DNA of 36,022 nt from an uncultured Caryophanales bacterium (GTDB lineage Bacteria; Bacillota_I; Bacilli_A; RFN20; CAG-826), in contig CABQKC010000019.1 of assembly GCA_902464635.1 (NCBI GenBank), forward strand, positions 1 to 36,022, in the 5' to 3' direction. Made by a program: the position numbers and the translations under genes. Below, one piece after another: positions 8,842 through 14,507 of the stretch (within the stretch, counting starts at the first letter, position 1; each line of letters opens with the position of its first letter). The notes under the pieces were generated by a model. The model was given only the letters and a program-made list of their open reading frames with translations. It was not told the origin of the DNA and made no database searches.

Positions 8842-9510
8842 ATGGCTAATGAATTAGACGAAACTCTTGATCCAGTTAACACTGAAGGCAGAGACGTTCA
8901 CGTTATTGACAAGAAAGTTCAAGTCAAGACCGATTGGCGTTCTACTCTTTTCCAAGTGTTTTTATGGTTCCCATTAATCATCCCTGGAATAGTTTTTGCC
9001 GTTATGAAAATCAAGGCTAGAAGCTATCTCCAAGCTCTTCAACAGAAGATTCAACATGATGCTTCGACAATTGATAACTATCAAGTCCAAAGAGTCACCA
9101 TTCTTCAAAACGTTGCTCAATTATTAGACAAGGCTATCGATTTAGACAAAACAGTCTTTACCGATGTTGCTAAATATAGAGGCAACAATGGACCAGTCAG
9201 CGATGAAGCTAGAAACGAATTAGGCGCTAAACTTGATGCAGCTTCCCGTTCCATCAACATTGCTTTTGAAAATTATCCTGATATCAAGGCTCACAAAGAA
9301 ATTGCTGATGCCATGCAACAAAATAGTTACTTACAACATGAAATCACTGCTGCCAGGGAACTATATAATGATACCGTTGCTAGATGGAACACCGAAATCT
9401 TTGCTTGGCCAACCAAGATGATTGTTGCTGCTAAAGCTGGGTATACAACCCGTATTCCATACATTGCTAGCCAAGAGATGAAAGAAAAAAGCGAAGGAAC
9501 TTTCTTTTAA
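8842..9510 (+). CDS. LemA family protein
   Basis: LemA proteins are single-pass membrane proteins with a four-helix bundle; their biochemical role is still unsettled. This 222-residue protein has an acidic start, one membrane helix at about 36-56 and a long helical domain. LemA hallmarks are the repeated helices (QRVTILQNVAQLLDKAI) and the C-terminal region ELYNDTVARWNTEIFAWPT, corresponding to the family's YN..V..YN..I..FP pattern. AGGAGG lies about 8 bases before the ATG. Codon choice is richer in preferred codons (ATC, GCC, AAG) than in its neighbour, suggesting strong expression. A strong hairpin terminator follows. Confidence 0.9.
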   Translation: MANELDETLDPVNTEGRDVHVIDKKVQVKTDWRSTLFQVFLWFPLIIPGIVFAVMKIKARSYLQALQQKIQHDASTIDNYQVQRVTILQNVAQLLDKAIDLDKTVFTDVAKYRGNNGPVSDEARNELGAKLDAASRSINIAFENYPDIKAHKEIADAMQQNSYLQHEITAARELYNDTVARWNTEIFAWPTKMIVAAKAGYTTRIPYIASQEMKEKSEGTFF

Positions 9511-9528
9511 TTCTTAATTTGATTATTG

Positions 9529-9586
9529 AAAAGCTGTTAGTTGGTCCAACATTTGGGCCTCACTTCATTGTGGCTAACAGCTTTTT
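9529..9586 (+). terminator. Bidirectional terminator forming a compact three-way junction
   Basis: A perfect 12-bp stem (9529-9540 with 9574-9585) encloses 33 bases that themselves contain two small hairpins: 9543-9547 with 9555-9559 (5 bp, one G-U) and 9561-9563 with 9570-9572 (3 bp). The outer stem runs into a T-rich tract on the plus strand. Because the arms end in A and T runs, the same element can also end minus-strand transcription of hepT, which converges on it. Confidence 0.75.
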
Positions 9587-9636
9587 ATTTGGACTTTTTA
9601 ACTTCTATGGAAGGTGTGGGAATTCGAAAGCATAAT

Positions 9637-10326
9637 TTAATTTTTACTGTTTTCGATTATTGAATATAAATTACATCCTTCATGAATTTCTATTTCTTGT
9701 TCCATGGTCTTGCTTAAAAATAGATCGCTGTCATTGGTAACTATTAGTTTATCTTTTTCAGAATTACAGTAATGTATTATTGCAATAACTTTATAGGAAT
9801 GTTTTCTTTCTACAATAGGATTCACGATTATGTAGACTTCTTGAAATTTTCCATTTAATCTTGCAAAACTATCGAGATGTCCGCTTTCTATGACAAAATT
9901 TACCGAATTCGAACATAATTTTAGTGGTTTATTGTCTACGACTATGATTTCTTTTCCTAGATATTGTTTTAGTAGTTTAAAATAATAATCCCTCGAAAAT
10001 GCATTTAACTCATTTATGTATTTAGGCAAATCATTCTTTAGAGTCGAAAAAATAAGGTCGTCTCTAATTGTGCTATAACCATGTACGATTCTATTTCTAA
10101 TTGCTATAAGTCTTATGGCTCCATTGTTATTAAAATTGTTAAAAAAGGATTTCGACAATTGATTTGTCAATTCTCCCATCTGAAGAAAATCAAAAAGTAT
10201 AGCTCTTCTTTTATCTTTTGAGTTTGAAAACATTACATGAGAATCAAGCGTGTCCAAATCATTTTTCAAATCTGAGTAGTGCTCATTGATGTGCGATACA
10301 ATTACAAAATCACGATCTTCTTTCAT
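9637..10326 (-). CDS. HepT-like HEPN RNase toxin with C-terminal pyrophosphatase-like domain
   Basis: The first roughly 115 residues form a HEPN domain of the HepT (DUF86-like) toxin family, a metal-independent RNase. The RX4HXY motif is complete: Arg77, His82, Tyr84 in RNRIVHGY; in studied systems the tyrosine is AMPylated by MntA. Most HepT proteins end near there, but this one carries about 105 further residues. From 124 onward (GKEIIVVDNKPL, later NGKFQEVYII and KVIAIIHYCN) this part resembles the short inorganic-pyrophosphatase-like proteins of Clostridia. The catalytic motif expected as DGEEQDAYIL reads NGKFQEVYII, so hydrolysis may be lost. The gene starts inside the 3-prime end of mntA (17-base overlap). 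The toxin call is firm; the C-terminal assignment is from memory of the family. Confidence 0.75.
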   Translation of the reverse strand: MKEDRDFVIVSHINEHYSDLKNDLDTLDSHVMFSNSKDKRRAILFDFLQMGELTNQLSKSFFNNFNNNGAIRLIAIRNRIVHGYSTIRDDLIFSTLKNDLPKYINELNAFSRDYYFKLLKQYLGKEIIVVDNKPLKLCSNSVNFVIESGHLDSFARLNGKFQEVYIIVNPIVERKHSYKVIAIIHYCNSEKDKLIVTNDSDLFLSKTMEQEIEIHEGCNLYSIIENSKN

Positions 10327-10795
10327 ATAGTTTTATTTCATCCCTTTTGATTTCATTAATAAAATAGTCGTCGTCTTTTCTTGTGACTAAATCTACTTTT
10401 TTGCCAAGAATTTTTTCTAGACCAATTTGAAGATCTGCTAATTCAAACAATGAAAAACCTTCGTCTACATCTAAAAACAAATCAATGTCGCTAGATGGGG
10501 TGGCCGTTCCTTTAGAATAAGAACCGAACAATGAGATTGATTTGATTTTCTTATTTTCCATATTTTGCAATACCTCATCAATGCATTTTTTGATGAAAGG
10601 AATTGATATAGTCGGTGTTATTTTTTTGTTAATCTTTGATTTTATATATATTGGAATTGAGTTCCTTTTTACTATATCACGCATACTTGCTTCCAACACT
10701 TCGGACATTGTAAAACCTTCTCTTTCAGTGATACTTTGGAATTCATCTTTTAGTTCTTTATTTATTCTTATATTAATTAATACATTTTTGTTCAT
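10310..10795 (-). CDS. MntA-like nucleotidyltransferase antitoxin with N-terminal RelB-type ribbon-helix-helix domain
   Basis: This 161-residue protein joins two modules. Residues 1-55 look like a RelB/DinJ antitoxin ribbon-helix-helix domain (NIRINKELKDEF, then FTMSEVLEASMRDIV and NSIPIYI). Residues about 65-161 form a minimal nucleotidyltransferase with GS at 91-92, Asp103 and Asp105 in SSDIDLFLD, and Asp135 in KKVDLV: the GSX10DXD pattern of MNT antitoxins, which AMPylate and silence HepT. The frame can be extended 36 residues upstream, but the family-like start is the ATG at 10795, which lies 6 nt behind a good -10 box. The DNA-binding domain plus the tandem repeat in the promoter suggests direct autoregulation. 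Confidence 0.85.
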   Translation of the reverse strand: MNKNVLINIRINKELKDEFQSITEREGFTMSEVLEASMRDIVKRNSIPIYIKSKINKKITPTISIPFIKKCIDEVLQNMENKKIKSISLFGSYSKGTATPSSDIDLFLDVDEGFSLFELADLQIGLEKILGKKVDLVTRKDDDYFINEIKRDEIKLYERRS

Positions 10796-10801
10796 AGGAA
10801 A

Positions 10802-10833
10802 ATCATAGTATTTGTAAAGACATTTGTAAAGAC
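10802..10833 (-). promoter_or_regulatory. mntA-hepT promoter with tandem 12-bp operator-like repeat
   Basis: Read on the minus strand, TTTACA (10830-10825), a 17-bp spacer and TATGAT (10807-10802) give a near-consensus promoter. The -10 box ends 6 nt before the ATG, so the mRNA should be leaderless. Two perfect, adjacent copies of a 12-bp sequence (plus strand ATTTGTAAAGAC, 10810-10821 and 10822-10833) cover the -35 box and spacer. This is where a ribbon-helix-helix repressor would be expected to bind. Confidence 0.7.
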
Positions 10834-10837
10834 AAAA

Positions 10838-10866
10838 TATAAAAAAGAAGGATTTTACTCCTTCTT
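10838..10866 (-). terminator. Intrinsic terminator of the trmD operon
   Basis: On the minus strand an 8-bp stem (10866-10859 with 10852-10845, 6-nt loop) is followed by a T run. It overlaps the trmD stop codon. It separates the ribosomal operon from the toxin-antitoxin promoter located directly behind it. Confidence 0.8.
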
Positions 10867-11628
10867 GAATTTCCTTCCTTTTTCTATTGCATCTATCTCC
10901 CATTTAGGAGTTATATTAGAATCAATTTCTTCAAGCAATTTCTTATCTTGCTTGCTTAATTCTATCTTGCTAAATAAGTCTGGACGATGCTTTCTAGTTA
11001 AGTATAAGGACTGTTTCCTTCTCCATTTGTTAATGGCTTGATGGTTCCCGCAATACAATATGGCAGGAATTTTCTCTCCATTGAAATCATATGGTTCAGT
11101 ATATTGAGGATATTCTAATAAATCTGAGTTGAACGATTCATCTTCTAATGATGAAGATGATATGGCCCCATCTAAAAGACGTATAACGGAGTCAGATATT
11201 CCCATTGCAGGTATTTCTCCACCTGTAAGGATATAATCTCCAATAGATATAGATTCATTGCAATAGGAATTAACTCTTTCATCGATTCCTTCATAATGGC
11301 CACAGACTATTATTAGATGGTCTAGCTTTGAGAAGCGTTTTGCATCTGCTTGGCAATATGTTTTGCCTCTAGGAGACATTATTATCGAATAGGAAGTAGG
11401 TGTTTTGACGCTAGATAAGGCATCAACAATAGGCTGTGCCTTTTGGACTAGCCCAGCTCCTCCTCCAACTGGAGGAGTATCTGTACGGTTATATTTGTCT
11501 TTTGTAAAATCACGAATATTTACTAATTCGATTTCTACAAGTCCTTTTCCGATTGCCCTTTTGATGATGGAATTAGATGTAAAACCTTCAAACATTTCCG
11601 GGAATAAGGTTAAAATGCTTATTTTCAT
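10855..11628 (-). CDS. trmD: tRNA (guanine-N1)-methyltransferase TrmD
   Basis: TrmD methylates G37 next to the anticodon of tRNAs including tRNA-Pro, preventing +1 frameshifting. The 257-residue protein shows the SPOUT knot motifs: GGGAGLV, IVCGHYEGIDERV and SIGDYILTGGEIPAM, and the C-terminal EYPQYTEPYDFNGE. The start overlaps the rimM stop in an ATGA arrangement, so translation is coupled. It is the last gene of the inverted rpsP-khpA-rimM-trmD cluster. A terminator overlaps its stop codon. Confidence 0.97.
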   Translation of the reverse strand: MKISILTLFPEMFEGFTSNSIIKRAIGKGLVEIELVNIRDFTKDKYNRTDTPPVGGGAGLVQKAQPIVDALSSVKTPTSYSIIMSPRGKTYCQADAKRFSKLDHLIIVCGHYEGIDERVNSYCNESISIGDYILTGGEIPAMGISDSVIRLLDGAISSSSLEDESFNSDLLEYPQYTEPYDFNGEKIPAILYCGNHQAINKWRRKQSLYLTRKHRPDLFSKIELSKQDKKLLEEIDSNITPKWEIDAIEKGRKFKKE

Positions 11629-12134
11629 AACATTCCCGGCACGACTAGAATTGTGATCTCTTTCTTCTCTAGATCAATATTAAGCAAATAATCATCTACA
11701 AAAGGCACGAAGAAATCCTTTTTCTTCTCTCTTCCAACCCTGAGGATTGATTTCGGAGCATAGGTTAAAACGTCTTTGACTACGCCTAGTTTGTTTCCTT
11801 CTTTATCTAGAACGGTGCAGTCTAATAAAGAAGCAATCCTATAAGTTCCTTCTGGCATAGGAGCTTCAGCTTTATCCATATAAATATTAAATCTATAGAG
11901 GGATTCTACATCATCTATTGTTGGATGGTTTTTTAATGTGATTGTAGTGGAATTCGTCCCAAATCTAACAGAAGTGATTTCATCCTCGAATGTTTCTTTT
12001 GTCTTCGGATTTTCTAAAAGGAGTTTCCTGCCCTTTATGTATCTATCTTCGATAAAAGAAGTCTCTGGAATAATCTTTACTTCTCCTTTTAAGGCGAATG
12101 GCTTTCCGATGTATCCAATTAACATTTTTTCCAT
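11625..12134 (-). CDS. rimM: Ribosome maturation factor RimM
   Basis: RimM assists maturation of the 30S head, with bS19 as its known contact. The protein (about 169 residues) has the N-terminal beta-barrel start IGYIGKPFALKGEVKI and the C-terminal PRC-type barrel ending KKDFFVPFVDDYLLNIDLEKKEI. Start choice is uncertain: the frame opens with a TTG at 12143, with ATG codons at 12134 and 12125. None has a strong Shine-Dalgarno; I chose 12134. The start lies directly behind a T-tract terminator that follows khpA, so rimM-trmD expression likely depends on read-through. Confidence 0.9.
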   Translation of the reverse strand: MEKMLIGYIGKPFALKGEVKIIPETSFIEDRYIKGRKLLLENPKTKETFEDEITSVRFGTNSTTITLKNHPTIDDVESLYRFNIYMDKAEAPMPEGTYRIASLLDCTVLDKEGNKLGVVKDVLTYAPKSILRVGREKKKDFFVPFVDDYLLNIDLEKKEITILVVPGML

Positions 12135-12141
12135 ATTAACC

Positions 12142-12164
12142 AAAAAAACGAGAATTACTTCTCG
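12142..12164 (-). terminator. Terminator/attenuator between khpA and rimM
   Basis: On the minus strand CGAGAA (12164-12159), a GTAA loop and TTCTCG (12154-12149) are followed by seven T residues (12148-12142). The stem includes the khpA stop codon and the T tract ends about 8 nt before the rimM ATG. No separate promoter fits between it and rimM, so it probably acts as a partial terminator inside the operon. Confidence 0.75.
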
Positions 12165-12445
12165 CTTTCTCCGCTATCTTTATTATCATCGAAGTTTTCA
12201 AACTTCAAATGGATGCGTTGGTTGGAGTTGTCTGCTTTGCCAGCGATGGAAACAATTTCCCTAAGTGCGTTGGCGACAGCACCTTTTTTGCCGATAAGAC
12301 GAGCAGTGTCTTCATCTTCGGCAACGATAAGGACGGTGACGTCTCTATCTGTTTCACCTGGGAGAGTACGAATCATTATTGATTCTTTATGCTCTACAAG
12401 TGGATCGATGAGAGGATGAAGCAATGCTTCGTAGTCTCTATCCAT
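12155..12445 (-). CDS. khpA: KH-domain RNA-binding protein KhpA
   Basis: KhpA is a small RNA-binding KH protein that acts with KhpB/EloR in RNA regulation and cell elongation in Gram-positives. The 96-residue protein contains the KH GXXG loop GKKG (52-55) between LIVAEDEDTARLI and AVANALREIVSIAG. It is slightly longer than the usual 75-85 residues owing to an acidic tail. Its ATG overlaps the rpsP stop codon (TAATG), so it is translationally coupled to rpsP, the standard Firmicute arrangement. Confidence 0.95.
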   Translation of the reverse strand: MDRDYEALLHPLIDPLVEHKESIMIRTLPGETDRDVTVLIVAEDEDTARLIGKKGAVANALREIVSIAGKADNSNQRIHLKFENFDDNKDSGESEK

Positions 12446-12717
12446 TATTTACTTACCTTTTTGCCTGCGCTGAATTTGGCCATGATGCCTTTTCTTGTGA
12501 AGATAGCTCTTACTGAATCGCTTGGAAGAGCTCCGTTATTTAACCATTTGAGGGCTAATTCTTCATTAACAAGGGCTTTTTCTTCGCCTTGCTTTGGATC
12601 ATAGGTGCCGATTTGTTCGACAATTCTGCCATCTCTAGCATAGTGAGAATCAGCGGCGACGATACGATAGACCGGATCATCATGACGTCCGATTCTAGTT
12701 AATCTGATTTTTACCAT
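12445..12717 (-). CDS. rpsP: Small ribosomal subunit protein bS16
   Basis: bS16 binds 16S rRNA and is needed early in 30S assembly. The 90-residue protein matches the family: MVKIRLTRIGRHDDPVYRIV, then SHYARDGRIVEQIGTYDP and the KWLNNGALPSDSVRAIF motif. It is the first gene of the minus-strand operon. The leader has AAAGGA about 11 bases before the ATG. It faces away from rplS, although the two belong to one operon in most Firmicutes. Confidence 0.97.
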   Translation of the reverse strand: MVKIRLTRIGRHDDPVYRIVAADSHYARDGRIVEQIGTYDPKQGEEKALVNEELALKWLNNGALPSDSVRAIFTRKGIMAKFSAGKKVSK

Positions 12718-12750
12718 AATTTTTAATTCCTTTACTTTTTAAGCAGGAGT

Positions 12751-12779
12751 ATTCTATTATCCATTGGTATAGGTGTCAA
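12751..12779 (-). promoter_or_regulatory. rpsP operon promoter
   Basis: On the minus strand TTGACA (12779-12774), a 17-bp spacer and TAGAAT (12756-12751) form a near-consensus sigma-A promoter. The start site should be near 12744, giving a leader of about 27 nt with a ribosome site. Confidence 0.8.
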
Positions 12780-12784
12780 GCATT

Positions 12785-12860
12785 TTTACTTAACCCATAT
12801 ATTTATTATAAATAAATAGGAATGTTTTACTTGCTTTATGCTCACCATATGGCATAGAAT
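12785..12860 (+). promoter_or_regulatory. Possible rplS promoters
   Basis: Two candidates are visible: TTTACT (12785-12790), 16-bp spacer, TATAAA (12807-12812); and TTGCTT (12831-12836), 18-bp spacer, TAGAAT (12855-12860). The second would start transcription at about 12867, just at the beginning of the structured leader, and is preferred. Confidence 0.55.
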
Positions 12861-12863
12861 TAT

Positions 12864-12957
12864 CAACGCGCTTAAAGCGCTACGCAGGCTCCGCTACCTA
12901 ACGTCACAAGGGTATGAACCTGAGGAGAAAACAAACTTAGCTAAAGGAGGAATATTC
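12864..12957 (+). promoter_or_regulatory. Structured rplS leader, putative L19-type ribosomal-protein leader
   Basis: This 94-base stretch is markedly richer in G and C than the sequences around it. It contains GCGC (12868-12871) pairing with GCGC (12877-12880), CGCTAC repeated at 12878-12883 and 12892-12897, and a ribosome site AAAGGAGG (12943-12950) 7 nt before the ATG. Firmicute rplS genes often carry an L19-binding leader, and position and composition fit. I did not verify the consensus fold. Confidence 0.5.
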
Positions 12958-13305
12958 ATGAACAATAATATCGTTAATGAAATTACTGCCCGTCAGCTTC
13001 GCCATGACATACCTTCTTTCTCTTCTGGTGATACAATCAGGGTTTATGTTCGTATCATCGAAAACAAGAAGGAACGTAATCAGGCTTTCGAAGGCGTCGT
13101 TATGTCTAGACGCGGTGGTGGAGTTTCCGAAACTTTCACCGTTAGAAAGATCTCTTCTGGTATTGGTGTCGAACGCACCTTCCCATTAAACTCTCCATCC
13201 ATTTCCAAAATCGAAGTGGTCAAAAGAGGTAAGGTTAGAAGAAATAAGATTACATACATGCGCAAGCTTTCTGGTAAGGCCGCACGTATCAAAACCATCG
13301 ACTAA
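12958..13305 (+). CDS. rplS: Large ribosomal subunit protein bL19
   Basis: bL19 lies at the 30S-50S interface of the ribosome. The 115-residue protein has the family motifs FEGVVMSRRGGG, ETFTVRKISSGIGVERTFPLNSP and IEVVKRGKVRRNK, ending GKAARIKTID. A longer frame opens at 12838, but the ATG at 12958 has a perfect AAAGGAGG seven bases before it and gives the usual length. It is transcribed alone, divergently from rpsP, with its own terminator, whereas in most relatives it follows trmD. Confidence 0.98.
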   Translation: MNNNIVNEITARQLRHDIPSFSSGDTIRVYVRIIENKKERNQAFEGVVMSRRGGGVSETFTVRKISSGIGVERTFPLNSPSISKIEVVKRGKVRRNKITYMRKLSGKAARIKTID

Positions 13306-13330
13306 TCTATTAATAAATTTACATGTGACG

Positions 13331-13361
13331 ACCGTCTCGAAAGGGGCGGTTTTTTCTTTTT
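13331..13361 (+). terminator. rplS intrinsic terminator
   Basis: An 8-bp stem with two G-U pairs (13331-13338 with 13343-13350) closes a GAAA tetraloop and is followed by TTTTTTCTTTTT. It is a strong Rho-independent terminator. Confidence 0.9.
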
Positions 13362-13563
13362 CCTCGAAAGAAAAATATTTTTCATTGACATTAATTTAAA
13401 AAAATTAAATTGACAAATTTTTATTTATAATGGTATGCCTAACGATAAATATAAATTAGTTAATAAAATTAAACGTTAAATAGATTTATTATTTTCTCAA
13501 ACTAGCGGATAATAATAAATGAACGGAATAAAACTTGAGTTTTATATCTTGCTGAGGTTAGTA
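13362..13563 (+). promoter_or_regulatory. AT-rich regulatory region before the PfkB kinase
   Basis: No gene is seen here. The stretch is extremely A+T-rich. TTGACA occurs twice (13385-13390 and 13410-13415), flanking and partly overlapping an inverted repeat (13393-13399 with 13405-13411, five A between). TATAAT occurs at 13426-13431, but its spacing from either TTGACA is wrong for a normal promoter. GATAAT at 13508-13513 could serve as the -10 of the kinase gene. Confidence 0.4.
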
Positions 13564-14448
13564 ATGGTTATTTGCGTTGGAGAGATCTTATTGGATATTA
13601 CCAAAAAAGAAGGTGAATCCAATTTGGAAATGGTAGGAGTTCCTGGAGGGGATTGCTTTATTGTTTCTGCTAATATTGCTCGTAGCGGAGGGGATACTTC
13701 TTTTTATGGAGTTACCGGAAATGACTATTTTGGCAAGACCTTGATTGATAAAGCGAAGGCATACCCATTTAAGGGGACTCATATTTTTAGTAGTGAAGAA
13801 GCAAATACTACCCTTGCGATTAATTACGAAGAAGAAGGAATATTACATACAGAATATATTAGAAATCATGGAGCAGATTATCAATTTGATAAAGATTTAA
13901 AATTATCAATCCATCAAGGCGATATTGTTCATTTTGGTTCCTTTTTGCTAACAAACAAGAAGGGACGTGTAGTTATTAACTCCTTTTTGAAACAAATTAA
14001 AAAGAACAAATGTTTTTCTTCTTTTGATGTCAATTTGAAACTCGATTTATATAAAAATAAAGTAGAAGCCAGGAACATTTATTTATCAGTTTTGAAGGAA
14101 TTTGACATCATTAAAATGAATGATGAAGAATATAACTTTTTAGCAAGAAACCAAAAGGTAGCAAATTTTATAAAAACATATTTGAAGCCTGGCGTACTTT
14201 TATTTATTACAAAGGGAGTGGAGGGAAGCGTTTGTTATTATAAAGATAGAAGTTATGAAGCAACTTGCCTCCCATTAAATGTTGTTGATCCTAGAGGTGC
14301 TGGAGATGCTTTTTATGCTAGATGTCTATTAGAGCTTGATAATAGACCTCATAAAAATAGCTTTGGAGATGTTAAGTTCTCTAATATTTTGATGGCTGCA
14401 AATATTGATGGAGCCGAAGCTACTCAGTTTATAGGTACTTTAAAATAA
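13564..14448 (+). CDS. PfkB-family carbohydrate kinase, fructokinase-like
   Basis: This 294-residue ribokinase/PfkB enzyme would phosphorylate a sugar or nucleoside with ATP in the cytoplasm; fructose is the commonest substrate for this subtype, but the sequence does not prove it. It begins MVICVGEILLDI and has the substrate-side motif GGDCFIVSANIARSGGDTSFYGVTGND and the C-terminal GAGDAF with catalytic base Asp248. An in-frame ATG at 13519 would add 15 residues, but GAGG (13554-13557) sits 6 bases before the ATG at 13564 and family proteins start there. It stands alone between terminators, with no sugar transporter or hydrolase beside it. Confidence 0.88.
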   Translation: MVICVGEILLDITKKEGESNLEMVGVPGGDCFIVSANIARSGGDTSFYGVTGNDYFGKTLIDKAKAYPFKGTHIFSSEEANTTLAINYEEEGILHTEYIRNHGADYQFDKDLKLSIHQGDIVHFGSFLLTNKKGRVVINSFLKQIKKNKCFSSFDVNLKLDLYKNKVEARNIYLSVLKEFDIIKMNDEEYNFLARNQKVANFIKTYLKPGVLLFITKGVEGSVCYYKDRSYEATCLPLNVVDPRGAGDAFYARCLLELDNRPHKNSFGDVKFSNILMAANIDGAEATQFIGTLK

Positions 14449-14476
14449 TTGCCTTAATAGGCAATATTTCTTTTTA
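14448..14476 (+). terminator. Intrinsic terminator after the PfkB kinase
   Basis: A 7-bp stem (14448-14454 with 14459-14465, TAAT loop) is followed by a T-rich tract. The stem begins in the stop codon. The lepB promoter starts immediately behind it. Confidence 0.75.
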
Positions 14477-14499
14477 CTTTATTAAGTAAAGATTATAAT
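14471..14499 (+). promoter_or_regulatory. lepB operon promoter, leaderless layout
   Basis: A consensus TATAAT (14494-14499) ends 8 nt before the lepB ATG (14508); the -35 (TTTTTA or TTTACT near 14471-14478) is weak. Transcription should start 1-2 nt before the ATG. No Shine-Dalgarno precedes the start. Confidence 0.6.
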
Positions 14500-14507
14500 T
14501 TGTTGCG

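Noticed and set aside
10796..10903. N-terminal extension of the MntA-like protein from 10903.
   Set aside because: It runs through the promoter, the tandem repeats and the trmD terminator; the RHH domain starts naturally at 10795.
12838..12957. N-terminal extension of rplS from the ATG at 12838.
   Set aside because: The added 40 residues are unlike L19, fall in the structured leader, and the ATG at 12958 has a perfect ribosome site.
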